Below, piece after piece: positions 7,457-15,922 of a stretch of DNA of 21,446 bases. Within the stretch, counting starts at the first letter, position 1, and the number at the start of each line of letters is the position of its first letter. Below the pieces are notes generated by a model. It made no database searches. It was not told the DNA's origin and saw only the letters and a list, made by a program, of their open reading frames with translations. Origin of the DNA: an uncultured Bacteroides sp. (lineage in GTDB: Bacteria > Bacteroidota > Bacteroidia > Bacteroidales > Bacteroidaceae); NCBI GenBank assembly GCA_900546645.1, contig URDR01000052.1, positions 1 to 21,446 of the forward strand, written 5' to 3'. The translations under genes were made by a program, and so were the position numbers.

Positions 7457-8353
7457 ATGAAGAAAAAACTTTTATTAGGAGCTCTTTTGATGAGTGGAAT
7501 GCTCTTCTTGGGCGCATGCGACAATGATGATTCTCCGAAAGGAAACGGGAGTGAAAATGTACCTCAAAAGGTATTGGCTGCCTTTGAAAAGGAATATGGA
7601 GATGTTCCGGTTACTTGGGAATTGAAAGGAGATTATGCGGTGGCAAATCTGACACGCACCGGTGAAACGGCATGGTTTGAAGTTTCTACTGCCCTGTGTG
7701 GACTGAAAGAGGTGGATGTGCCTTTCGCTCAACTTCCGGTTGCGGTAAAGACGGCTTTTGAAGCAAGCAGTTATAAAACATGGAAGGTGGACGATGTAGA
7801 TAAACTGGTCCGCAAAGACAGCGAAACGCTTTATGTGATTGAGGCGGAGCAGGGTGAAAAGGAAGTCGACTTGTATTATACCGAGGCAGGGGTGCTGATG
7901 CATGAAATATTTGATGTAGAAGACAATGATTATGAATCGTATTTCCCGCAGACACCCGATACGGATGTAACGGCTTGGGTAAAGGAACATTTAGGTGCTG
8001 ATGCCAAGATTGTGGAATATGATAAGGAACGGAATCACTTTGAAGTAGATGTGGTTGCCGATGGGCTGAAGGTTGAAGTATTGTTCTCGGCAAATATGGA
8101 ATGGCTTCAGACGAAAACAGAGTTTGATGAACATCATTTGAGTGAGGTTCCCGCGGAAGTGCTGAATGCTGCAAAGGCTGAAAAACCGGGAGCGGTGGTA
8201 GAAGAAGTAGAAAAAATTCTAACAGGCAGCGGAGAATTCTACTGTGTGGAAATGGAGGAGCCAAACGACCGTGAATACAAGGTGTTCGTAGATGCAGAAA
8301 CACTTCTGGTAATTGACCGTCCTGCCTTGCCCGAAGATGAATTGAGAGGATAA
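7457..8353 (+). CDS. PepSY-like domain lipoprotein
   Basis: A 298-residue lipoprotein with a signal peptide and lipobox ending LGAC (Cys21), followed by DNDDS. Acidic residues right after the Cys resemble the surface export signal of Bacteroides lipoproteins, so it may face outside. The mature part holds two or more PepSY-like repeats. Each begins with a VPxxVLxAFxxEY or LPVAVKTAFE helix, followed by strands with W and V/E alternation (TWELKGDYAVANL, KTWKVDDVDKLV, and again VPAEVLNAAKAEKPGAVVEEVEKI). In Bacteroidetes this group is often annotated as PepSY-like or beta-lactamase-inhibitor-like, but it is not known to inhibit beta-lactamase. It follows a kinase-regulator pair and its own promoter has regulator-type repeats, so it is probably their target and perhaps a feedback or sensing partner. 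It ends in a strong terminator region. Confidence 0.85.
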   Translation: MKKKLLLGALLMSGMLFLGACDNDDSPKGNGSENVPQKVLAAFEKEYGDVPVTWELKGDYAVANLTRTGETAWFEVSTALCGLKEVDVPFAQLPVAVKTAFEASSYKTWKVDDVDKLVRKDSETLYVIEAEQGEKEVDLYYTEAGVLMHEIFDVEDNDYESYFPQTPDTDVTAWVKEHLGADAKIVEYDKERNHFEVDVVADGLKVEVLFSANMEWLQTKTEFDEHHLSEVPAEVLNAAKAEKPGAVVEEVEKILTGSGEFYCVEMEEPNDREYKVFVDAETLLVIDRPALPEDELRG

Positions 8354-8356
8354 ATA

Positions 8357-8460
8357 AGCCGGCGGGAAAAACGCTTAGGCGAATAAAAAGAAACGCCTTG
8401 ACATCTCTTTTGAAATGTCAAGGCGTTTTGTTATACCTGTCAAGGCGTTTCCGTCCGGCT
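8357..8460. terminator. nested bidirectional terminator with duplicated arm
   Basis: A perfect 14-base stem pairs AAACGCCTTGACAT (8391-8404) with ATGTCAAGGCGTTT (8415-8428) around a 10-base loop. It is followed by TTTTGTT on the plus strand, and by CTTTTTATT on the minus strand, so it can stop both the lipoprotein gene and the facing beta-galactosidase gene. A second copy of the 3' arm (TGTCAAGGCGTTT) lies at 8438-8450, and an outer imperfect stem joins AGCCGG (8357-8362) with CCGGCT (8455-8460). Confidence 0.85.
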
Positions 8461-8488
8461 GTTGCCGTATGGAAATCTGCCCGTCAGT

Positions 8489-11400
8489 TTATTCAATTAC
8501 GATGTTGCTTTTAACCGGTGTCATGATGAAGGTAAATTCATAGTCACCGTAAGGCAGCATGTATTGGGGTAATGGAATCGCTCCCCAGCTGTTTACGCAG
8601 GCAAGTCCCATCTGGGCTTTGTCAATCAATACATTGGTCAGGTCGGCAGGTTCCACTTCGTTGGAGTGTTCCTGACGTTTTTCCCAACCTGAATCGAGTG
8701 ATTCGATGGTGTAATGCAGAGCAGAAGCCGAGAAAGGAGCTTCGGCAACAAACTGCAAGCCGCATCCGGCATCGTTCAGCTGCTTCCACCAGCGGATGTC
8801 TGATTTGGTTCCGTTTTCCTGCGGACGGATGTAGGCATAGAACTGTTCGCTTACGGTCTGGTTATAAATGCCTAAGTCGGTACAGCTCTTGCGGTCGGCA
8901 TAGTTTTCCACCGGACCACGTCCGTAGTAAGAAATGTTTTCAAACGATTTCGGCATCACCAGCTGCATACCGAAGCGGAAGAGGTTGGATACTTTGGCAC
9001 CCTTGTCGGCTGTCATCTTCTGTGTCACCTTCACAGCTCCTTCGTTGTTGATGGTATAAGTCAAGGTCAGTTTGGCAGATACGGCTTTCATTTCATATTC
9101 AGCAGTTACCACAGCCAGACCGTCAACGGTTTCACCTTTCAGTGACAAGAGTTTGATTTCCGGATTCTTCCATGCAGCATATTTCTGTTGCAAGCCGGCT
9201 CCGAAGTCGTTGTCGGTCGGTGCACGCCAGAAGTTGGGCGACAAGGCTGCTCCTTCTTTAATTAGATCCAGTCCGTCAACTTCATACTTGTCCATATATC
9301 CGTTGAACTTGTTGAAGCGGATGTTGAAGTGTTCGCCTTCTACCACCATGCGGTTGTAGTTCTCGTTTTTCACCACCGGACTTACCACTGCGAGGTTGCT
9401 CTGTTCCACGTTCTTCAGTTCCATGGAAGGAGCTTTATACGGACTAACTTCCAACTGAGCTTTTGCCACTACATGACCGGCAGGAATCAATCCTTCGCGG
9501 TTCTTCTGTACATACTTCACGTTAAGCAGTGCTTCACCGCACTTGCATACATCACCCGTTTCAATGCGTACGGTTGCCGTTTGCTGCGGAGCCACGTTCA
9601 GGTTCTCTATGCGTCCGCTGCGCACGGCTTTTCCGTTTTTCAGCAGTTCCCATTCAAGGGCATAGGCAGAAAGGTCGCGGAAGAAGTTTTCATTATACAC
9701 GCTGATTTCACCTTTAGAAAGATCTTTTGCCGTAGTCCAGATGTTCTGATAGTAGTAACCCACTTCATACATGTGCGGGTTCGGCTTGCGGTCGGGGCTG
9801 ATCAGTCCGTTGTCGCAGAAGTTGTTGTCGCTGGCATCGAATGCATTGAAGTCGCCTCCGTAGGCATAAATCATCTTGCCGTTCTTGCCGGTCCAGCGGC
9901 AAGACTGGTCAACGAAGTCCCAGATAAATCCACCCTGATATTTCGGGTATTTGCGGATGATATCCCAGTATTCCTTGAATCCGCCCTGTGAGTTACCCAT
10001 GGCGTGAGCATATTCACACTGGATAAGGGGTTTCTGCTTGCTGTCATCTTCACTGTACTTGATGCAGCCGTTATAGTCGTAATACATCGGGCAGAAGATG
10101 TCGGTCTTTCCGTTCTGACCTGCCTGCTCATACTGCACGGCACGGCTCGGGTCTTCGGCTTTAACCCAATCGTAGGCAGCTTCAAAGTTCGGTCCGTATC
10201 CGGCTTCATTACCCAGTGACCAGAAAATGATACTCGGGTGGTTGAAGCTGCGCTGTACGTTGCGCTGGTTGCGTTCCAGGTGCGCTTTCTTGTAAGACGG
10301 ATTCTTTGCCAGTGTCTTTTCATCATATCCCATTCCGTGTGATTCGATGTTGGCTTCTGCCACTACATAGATACCATATTTGTCGCACAGTTCATACCAG
10401 AAGTTATCGTCGGGATAGTGACAGGTGCGCACGGCATTCAGGTTAAACTGCTTCATGATTTGAATGTCCTGAATCATGCGTTCGCGCGATACATAATATC
10501 CTCCATCGGGGTCCATTTCGTGGCGGTCGGCTCCCTTGAAGAGCACCGGCTGACCATTGACCAGAATCTGGGCGTTTTTCAGTTCAATCTTGCGGAAACC
10601 TACCTTTACGGGAACCACTTCGCTGACAGTATTTCCGTTTTTCAGTGTAGCGCGCAGGGTGTAGAGGTAAGGCGTTTCGGCAGTCCATTTGTTCGGATTG
10701 TTCAGCTGGAGTGTAGCCGATACGTTGCCCGAACCTTTTACTTCATCGCTTGCCACCACGTTATTCTGCGCATCGAGCAGTTCCAGTGTCACGTTGGCAC
10801 TGCCTTTCAGCTTGAGGTTGACAGCCAGCGAGCCGTTTTTATATTCGCTGTCGAGGTCGGGCGTTACGCGCAGGTCATCGATGCGCTTTTTGTTTCGGGT
10901 ATAGAGATAGCAGTCGCGAGCCACACCGGTATAGCGGAAGAAGTCCTGGTCTTCCAGATACGTACCGTCGCACCAGCGGAATACCTGAAACGCAATCACG
11001 TTTTTCTGTCCCGGCTTCAGGTACGGAGTAAGGTCGAACTCAGCTTCCAGCTTGCTGTCTTCGCTGTAGCCCACATACTTTCCGTTCACCCACAGATACA
11101 TATTCGAGCTGACAGCTCCGAAGTGAGCGATGATGTCCTTTCCTTTCCAGTCGGCAGGAACGGTAATCTCACGACGGTAAGAACCTACATTATTGTTTTC
11201 GGTAGGCACATAAGGCGGTTTGCTTTCAAACTGGTTCCTCCATGCGTAACCCACATTGACATAAATCGGGTCACCGTATCCGTTGAGTTCCCATACGGCA
11301 GGTACCTGCATATCATCCCATCCTTTGTCATTAAAGTCGGTTTTCCAGAAATCAGTGGGGCGTGCATCTGCATTTTTCACCCAGAAGAATTTCCAGGTAC

Positions 11401-11599
11401 CGTTCAGCGACATGAAGTTGTTTGATTTCTCTTTTACTGCCTGTGCAGCTGCCTCTGTGCTTTCATAAGCAAAAAAGTTGGCATGCATCGGGGCGCGGTT
11501 TACTGCATTCACTTCCGGGTCAAGCCATTCCTTGAAGGTCTGGGCATTTCCTGAAAGGGCACAGGCACCCAAGATGCCAAATAAGATTTGTTTTTTCAT
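8489..11599 (-). CDS. exported GH2 beta-galactosidase
   Basis: A 1036-residue glycoside hydrolase family 2 enzyme of the LacZ type, which cleaves terminal beta-galactosides. The signal peptide MKKQILFGILGACALSGNAQ sends it out of the cytosol, as with many Bacteroidetes glycan enzymes. Domains in order: jelly-roll sugar-binding domain (about 50-225), immunoglobulin-like domain (about 225-340), TIM barrel (about 340-640), a DUF4981-type linker domain and the C-terminal small-chain domain (about 760-1030). Catalytic residues are E465 in WSLGNEAGYG (acid/base) and E529 in IQCEYAHAMGN (nucleophile). The substrate-binding motifs FKGADRHEMDPDGG and NAVRTCHYPDD are also present. Length and all motifs match the family, so it should be active. 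It has its own promoter and is not next to a SusC/SusD pair. The natural substrate (lactose, mucin or plant galactan side chains) cannot be told from the sequence. Confidence 0.95.
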   Translation of the reverse strand: MKKQILFGILGACALSGNAQTFKEWLDPEVNAVNRAPMHANFFAYESTEAAAQAVKEKSNNFMSLNGTWKFFWVKNADARPTDFWKTDFNDKGWDDMQVPAVWELNGYGDPIYVNVGYAWRNQFESKPPYVPTENNNVGSYRREITVPADWKGKDIIAHFGAVSSNMYLWVNGKYVGYSEDSKLEAEFDLTPYLKPGQKNVIAFQVFRWCDGTYLEDQDFFRYTGVARDCYLYTRNKKRIDDLRVTPDLDSEYKNGSLAVNLKLKGSANVTLELLDAQNNVVASDEVKGSGNVSATLQLNNPNKWTAETPYLYTLRATLKNGNTVSEVVPVKVGFRKIELKNAQILVNGQPVLFKGADRHEMDPDGGYYVSRERMIQDIQIMKQFNLNAVRTCHYPDDNFWYELCDKYGIYVVAEANIESHGMGYDEKTLAKNPSYKKAHLERNQRNVQRSFNHPSIIFWSLGNEAGYGPNFEAAYDWVKAEDPSRAVQYEQAGQNGKTDIFCPMYYDYNGCIKYSEDDSKQKPLIQCEYAHAMGNSQGGFKEYWDIIRKYPKYQGGFIWDFVDQSCRWTGKNGKMIYAYGGDFNAFDASDNNFCDNGLISPDRKPNPHMYEVGYYYQNIWTTAKDLSKGEISVYNENFFRDLSAYALEWELLKNGKAVRSGRIENLNVAPQQTATVRIETGDVCKCGEALLNVKYVQKNREGLIPAGHVVAKAQLEVSPYKAPSMELKNVEQSNLAVVSPVVKNENYNRMVVEGEHFNIRFNKFNGYMDKYEVDGLDLIKEGAALSPNFWRAPTDNDFGAGLQQKYAAWKNPEIKLLSLKGETVDGLAVVTAEYEMKAVSAKLTLTYTINNEGAVKVTQKMTADKGAKVSNLFRFGMQLVMPKSFENISYYGRGPVENYADRKSCTDLGIYNQTVSEQFYAYIRPQENGTKSDIRWWKQLNDAGCGLQFVAEAPFSASALHYTIESLDSGWEKRQEHSNEVEPADLTNVLIDKAQMGLACVNSWGAIPLPQYMLPYGDYEFTFIMTPVKSNIVIE

Positions 11600-11636
11600 G
11601 GTAAAATTAAGTTGTAGATTAATTTGTATTCGGTTA

Positions 11637-11644
11637 CAAATGTA
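11637..11644 (-). promoter_or_regulatory. -7 box for beta-galactosidase
   Basis: The minus strand reads TACATTTG, a TAnnTTTG match, giving a leader of about 30 bases before the ATG at 11599. It lies between the end of the upstream operon (11679) and the gene, so the enzyme can be transcribed alone. Confidence 0.55.
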
Positions 11645-11678
11645 GTTGTTTTTCTTTTCGGCAAGGTATAAAAATCGG

Positions 11679-12632
11679 TCAATTTACCACCCATTTCCGG
11701 TCATGAGGAATAATTAACAGCGGATTGTAATGCATTCCTTCCTTATCGGGGATGCGGATCAGATATTCCTTTCCGCTATGGTCGGGCAGGGAGGTACTGC
11801 GCAGCCAAGGGTTCATGTTCCGCAGCAGGGCATAAGTAATGCCGTGGCTTTTGGCAAAGCGTGCGAGGTCGTTGATGGTCGATGTAACCTTAATGTTCCG
11901 GTAAGGAACGGGCGGATACAGGTCGCTTGCCCGGAGATGGAAGCCGAACTGTGAGGGATTGGCAAGCATGATTTTTACGGCAAGAATGCGATAGACATAG
12001 CGGGCTGTTTCTTCCACCAGATGGAGGTCGAGGGCATTCTCGGTAAACTGCTTGTCTTGCTCGCGCGTGATGCGTCCCTGTCCCGCATTATACGATGCAG
12101 CCACGGTTTCCCAGTTGCCGAAGCGGGCATACGCTTGCTTGAGATAACGGCAGGCAGCCTGGGTAGACTTTTCCACATGATACCGCTCGTCTACATGATG
12201 ATTCACTTCCAGTCCGAACTCGCGTGCCGTTCCCTGCATGAACTGCCACAATCCGGCAGCACCGGCTCCGGAACGGGCAAGCGGGTTGACATTGCTTTCT
12301 ATTGCCATGAGATATTTGAAGTCGTCGGGAATTCCGTTTTCTTTCAAGATAGGCTCTACAACGGGAAAATACCGGTTTGCCCGTTTGATGATTTGCAGGG
12401 AAGTGCTGTGCATATACGTAAATGCCATCAGTTCGCGGTCCATCCGTTCATGACGGTCAAAGCGGGTGAGGTCGATGGGGATTCCGCAAAACTCCACCGA
12501 TTTAGGGACGGTGATACAGCTGTAAGACATGTGTTGAGGCTCCTCCTGTTCTTGTGCCATCGACTGGCAGGGACCGAAACTGAAGAGGAAAGGAGATAAG
12601 GCGAATAAGCCAATGAAGATGGATTTGTGCAT
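11679..12632 (-). CDS. MltD-like lytic murein transglycosylase (GH23)
   Basis: A periplasmic enzyme that cuts the MurNAc-GlcNAc bond of peptidoglycan with formation of 1,6-anhydro-MurNAc. The 317-residue protein has a signal peptide ending near SMA|QEQ, then the family 1 SLT domain. Catalytic Glu112 is in LMAIESNVNPLA, followed by SGAGAAGLWQFM (motif II) and AASYNAGQGRI (motif III), with the RYVYRILAVK helix closing the domain. The C-terminal part (IKVTSTINDLARFAKSHGI, then the NPWLRS segment) looks like one degenerate LysM-type module; MltD homologues usually carry one or more. No clear lipobox is present. It starts six bases after the DUF4249 stop, so it belongs to the receptor operon, an unusual companion for an uptake system. 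Confidence 0.9.
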   Translation of the reverse strand: MHKSIFIGLFALSPFLFSFGPCQSMAQEQEEPQHMSYSCITVPKSVEFCGIPIDLTRFDRHERMDRELMAFTYMHSTSLQIIKRANRYFPVVEPILKENGIPDDFKYLMAIESNVNPLARSGAGAAGLWQFMQGTAREFGLEVNHHVDERYHVEKSTQAACRYLKQAYARFGNWETVAASYNAGQGRITREQDKQFTENALDLHLVEETARYVYRILAVKIMLANPSQFGFHLRASDLYPPVPYRNIKVTSTINDLARFAKSHGITYALLRNMNPWLRSTSLPDHSGKEYLIRIPDKEGMHYNPLLIIPHDRKWVVN

Positions 12633-12638
12633 AATGGG

Positions 12639-13613
12639 TTATTGATTAATTTGGTTGATGATTGACTTTAAATCAGTGCGGACAGCATGTGTTTGCACAG
12701 CACCGACAATACCGGTTCCTCCTATAATGTTGGTATAGTGAGGAGAGGGTTCAGCAAAGCCCAGTTCAATCAGACTGTTACTTACCGATTCTTCATTTGA
12801 ATTGAAAATGCCGGTCAGATAGTGATAATAAGCTTCAGAAAGTGAATAGAGAATGATTCTTCTGGGTCTTGATTCATTTCCGTCGGTATATAGTGGAGCT
12901 TTCTCTACAATTTTCAGTGTGTAACAGCCTCCGTTAATTAATTCATCCGTAAATGTACGTCCTTCATTTCCATAGATTCCCGTATCTGTCGTAACACCAT
13001 CTATGGACGACTGCTGCGCTTGAAATACATCATCGTGTGAGTAGTCTAATGTTTCAGCGGCTAATCCGTTCTCACCCTCGATGCGGATGAAGTAAAAGTT
13101 ACGTGTGGAAGGATTATCATTAAATGTGATATGGTAAGTCACCTCGTATGATTTTCCGTAGGCAGGTCCGTCGGGAGTCCATATAATTTGGTCGGGGTCA
13201 TCAAATGTATGTCCGGTCAGTGTGACTTTTTCAATGGGAACTGCTTCAGGAACAATTCCTTCTCCCGATACATTCCCAATCTGACTGCTGGCTTCCAGAT
13301 GAATCATTTCTCCGGCAGAGGGGCGGTAAGCAGCTGTGTACATTCGGCTTTTTTCGTTGTACTTCATTTCTTCTATGAATGCCCCGTTGGCATAGAGCTT
13401 TACTTCAGCATCCGAAACAATGGGGTCGGTTTCTTGATAATCGGTAAAAAAAACGGTTTTTGAAACTTGTGCCATAACCGTGGTGTCGGGTGAGAGTATG
13501 CAGTTAAGTACCATGGTCGGTTCTGGGCGGTACTTTTCCATATTGATGTCTTTATAACATGCTGTAAGCAGGCAGCAGATAAGGATGAGAGCTAATTCTG
13601 TTTTTATTTTCAT
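12639..13613 (-). CDS. DUF4249 family outer-membrane lipoprotein
   Basis: A 324-residue lipoprotein with lipobox LTAC (Cys19), followed by YKDINMEKY. After the lipid anchor the protein shows the DUF4249 pattern: an early strand PTMVLNCILSPDTTVMAQVSK, DAEVKLYANG, a mid-region YEVTYHITFNDNP, and a late helix EAYYHYLTGIFNS. Proteins of this family are repeatedly encoded just after TonB-dependent receptors and are thought to be their surface or outer-leaflet partners, comparable in place to SusD, though the folds differ and no ligand is established. The gap to the receptor gene is 14 bases and to the next gene six, so it is tightly coupled to both. Length is within the usual range. Family call is by sequence pattern; role is inferred from context. 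Confidence 0.8.
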   Translation of the reverse strand: MKIKTELALILICCLLTACYKDINMEKYRPEPTMVLNCILSPDTTVMAQVSKTVFFTDYQETDPIVSDAEVKLYANGAFIEEMKYNEKSRMYTAAYRPSAGEMIHLEASSQIGNVSGEGIVPEAVPIEKVTLTGHTFDDPDQIIWTPDGPAYGKSYEVTYHITFNDNPSTRNFYFIRIEGENGLAAETLDYSHDDVFQAQQSSIDGVTTDTGIYGNEGRTFTDELINGGCYTLKIVEKAPLYTDGNESRPRRIILYSLSEAYYHYLTGIFNSNEESVSNSLIELGFAEPSPHYTNIIGGTGIVGAVQTHAVRTDLKSIINQINQ

Positions 13614-13627
13614 GATGCAGTGCCTTT

Positions 13628-15856
13628 TTAGAATTTATAGGTATAAGAAACAGAGGGAATAATAGGGAATAAAGCGAATTGGCGGAAGCGGGGATAAAGC
13701 CGTTTGCCGTCAGTCGTTTGTTTCTGATTGTCTTTTTCAATCATGATAGGATTCATACGTGAATACGCATTATATAAGGAAATGTTCCATATACCGGTAC
13801 GCCCTCGTTTGAGCTTCCTATAAATGTTCATGCCTAAGTCCAGCCGATGGTAGGCGGGGAGCCGTACATTGTTTTTTCCTTCATAGAAGTTCGGCATCTC
13901 TTCGTCTTTGTTGGGGTAGGTGGGAACCATATCTGTAGGATATCCGTTCGGATATAAGTAATTTTCCAGAGAGAGGGTAGCTCTGTTCCCAGTCATGAAA
14001 GTCCATCCTCCATTCAGTTCGATGCGATTGGAAAGCTTCCATGATGCTGATAACGTAAGTTTATGTCTGTTGTCATATTTGGAAGGAAAGCGTCTGCCTC
14101 CATTCAATTCATTAAAAAGGCGGTCACTCCACATCAATCCGTAGCCGATAAATCCATGTAGTTTTCCCCATTCTGCCTCAGCTTGAAAATCGATACCATA
14201 AGATCTTCCATTTCCGCAAGTCAACTTGTCTTCCCACGAAGCACCGGAAAGTTCTTTGTAGTTATCTTTATATTCAAGGAGGTTGTGCATTTTCTTGTAA
14301 TATCCTTCCAGAGAGAAAGTGTAACGTTTGTTTGGAGCGACATAGATTCCAGCTGAAACCTGTTCGGAAGTTAAAGGTGAAAAGTTTCGGGTAATAGGAA
14401 GCCAATAGTCGGTAGGCAAAGATAGATAATTATCACTTACTTGTTGCACAAACTGGCTCATTTTTGCATAGCCGGCTTTCAGACTGACTGTAGGACAAAG
14501 CCGGAATACACTTGAAATGCGTGGCTCTATTACTTTATACTGTTTTCCTTCTACCCGGAAGAAACTTCCCCGTACACCCAGATTGAAACGTAACCATTGG
14601 AATGCTTGTATGTCTCCTTCTATGTATCCGTTCCATTCATTGGCTGTGATACTGGGAAAACTTCCTTTAGGGTTGATAGGTAGAGAAGTAGATGCTCTTG
14701 TTTCTTTTTCGGGCGAGAACAGATGGTTTGTGTATTGCACTCCTCCCCGGAGCATGATTTTGTCGGATGGGGTATAGGTTAAATTGGCATTGACACTAAA
14801 ATCGTTGATGCCATTTTGGGTTTCGCTGTATGAGTGATGATATTCATGCTTACTGTCGTTTTCTTTTCCTGAATTGGTTTCTACGGTTTGTTTAAAGTCG
14901 GACTGGTACCGTGTATAAGACAGTTTCATGTCGTATTTAAGCACAGGGGTAAGGGGCAAATCCCATTTCAGCGAAGCCAATAAGTTTCCCCATCCTATGT
15001 TACTCTCGTTTTTATGGAAATACGGATTGGCATCGGCGGCCTTGTCGTTTGAGAAGTTGTGTTCTCCCATCTTTGCCTTATCGTGTCCGTAATATCCAAG
15101 CAGCGACAGATACCCGAAGCGGTTTAGCTTCTGGCTTATTTTCAGGTTGAAGTCGGTAAAGTTATAGCCGGCTATGGTCTTTTCTCCGGAATCCTTCTTT
15201 GATTTGTTCATGATAGCCAGCAGGGGGACAGATATGAGTTCCAGCCAAGAGCGTCGGACTGCAATAAATAATGATGTCTTGTTTTTAATCAGCGGACCGG
15301 AGAAACTGATATTGGCAGAAGTGAGTCCGATGGTAAAATTCCGCTTCCAGTGTTCATAATCTCCGCTTTTCATGGATATGTCTGTCACGCTGGAAAGCCT
15401 TCCTCCATACCGTGCCGGAAAAGCACTTTTGTAAAAAGTCAAGCCGTCGATGGCATCGGCATTATAAGCAGAAAAGAGTCCTCCCAAGTGATTCATCTGA
15501 TAAACGGGGTTTCCGTCAATGAGAAACATGTTTTCGTCATTTTCTCCTCCGCGCACAAACATACCGGCAAATCCTTCCGTTCCTGCCGAAACTCCCGGCT
15601 GTAGTTGGAGGGCTTTAATGATGTCTGATTCTCCGAGAAGAGTAGGAACGCTTTTAATGGTATTATAATCCATAACGGTCATTCCCATTTGCGGGTTGTG
15701 AAGTTTGTTGATGCGTTTCCCGACTTTTACCACTTCCTGTAGTTGGATATTCCGTAAGGTGTCGGTTGGTAGGGTATCGTTTGAATGAAAGTCTCCCCAT
15801 GCCGGGATAGGCATCAGTAGTCCTGTAAAAAGGAAAGCACATAAATTCATAGGCAT
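13628..15856 (-). CDS. TonB-dependent outer-membrane receptor
   Basis: A 742-residue outer-membrane transporter that uses TonB energy to import an unknown ligand. The plug domain spans about 60-165, with ESDIIKALQLQPGV, FVRGGENDENMFLIDGNPVY and GRLSSVTDISMKSG, followed by a 22-strand-type barrel ending SVSYTYKF. The signal region (MNLCAFLFTGLLMPIPAWG) is present, but the N-terminal CarboxypepD_reg-like domain found on many relatives is missing. The ATG at 15856 directly follows a T-run; a second ATG at 15850 gives an equally good signal peptide. The frame is open upstream to the stop of the lipoprotein gene but offers no ATG, GTG or TTG. There is no Shine-Dalgarno sequence, and a strong hairpin lies just before the start. 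DUF4249 follows at 14 bases, the usual receptor pairing. No ligand can be named. Confidence 0.93.
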   Translation of the reverse strand: MPMNLCAFLFTGLLMPIPAWGDFHSNDTLPTDTLRNIQLQEVVKVGKRINKLHNPQMGMTVMDYNTIKSVPTLLGESDIIKALQLQPGVSAGTEGFAGMFVRGGENDENMFLIDGNPVYQMNHLGGLFSAYNADAIDGLTFYKSAFPARYGGRLSSVTDISMKSGDYEHWKRNFTIGLTSANISFSGPLIKNKTSLFIAVRRSWLELISVPLLAIMNKSKKDSGEKTIAGYNFTDFNLKISQKLNRFGYLSLLGYYGHDKAKMGEHNFSNDKAADANPYFHKNESNIGWGNLLASLKWDLPLTPVLKYDMKLSYTRYQSDFKQTVETNSGKENDSKHEYHHSYSETQNGINDFSVNANLTYTPSDKIMLRGGVQYTNHLFSPEKETRASTSLPINPKGSFPSITANEWNGYIEGDIQAFQWLRFNLGVRGSFFRVEGKQYKVIEPRISSVFRLCPTVSLKAGYAKMSQFVQQVSDNYLSLPTDYWLPITRNFSPLTSEQVSAGIYVAPNKRYTFSLEGYYKKMHNLLEYKDNYKELSGASWEDKLTCGNGRSYGIDFQAEAEWGKLHGFIGYGLMWSDRLFNELNGGRRFPSKYDNRHKLTLSASWKLSNRIELNGGWTFMTGNRATLSLENYLYPNGYPTDMVPTYPNKDEEMPNFYEGKNNVRLPAYHRLDLGMNIYRKLKRGRTGIWNISLYNAYSRMNPIMIEKDNQKQTTDGKRLYPRFRQFALFPIIPSVSYTYKF

Positions 15857-15906
15857 AAAAAACGTTGCACGTACGGTAAATTTGATTCTCTGCCATAGTG
15901 CAACGT
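15857..15906 (-). terminator. attenuator-like hairpin plus U-run before the receptor start
   Basis: On the minus strand ACGTTGCAC pairs with GTGCAACGT (plus-strand 15898-15906 and 15862-15870). The stem continues as TATGG with CCGTA (one bulged C, one G-U pair), leaving a loop of about 16 bases. It is followed at once by a six-T run and then the receptor ATG. This is the form of an intrinsic terminator, lying between two genes of one operon. Confidence 0.7.
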
Positions 15907-15922
15907 ATGTTAAGGAAGTTCT

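Noticed and set aside
9329..11425. Long plus-strand open frames (up to 335 codons) opposite the beta-galactosidase
   Set aside because: They are antisense shadows of a gene with full GH2 motifs, have no signal or family features, and no promoter box is seen before them.
15862..15906. Invertible promoter flanked by inverted repeats
   Set aside because: The enclosed segment is only 27 bases and holds no TAnnTTTG box; a six-T run after the 3' arm fits a terminator hairpin better.
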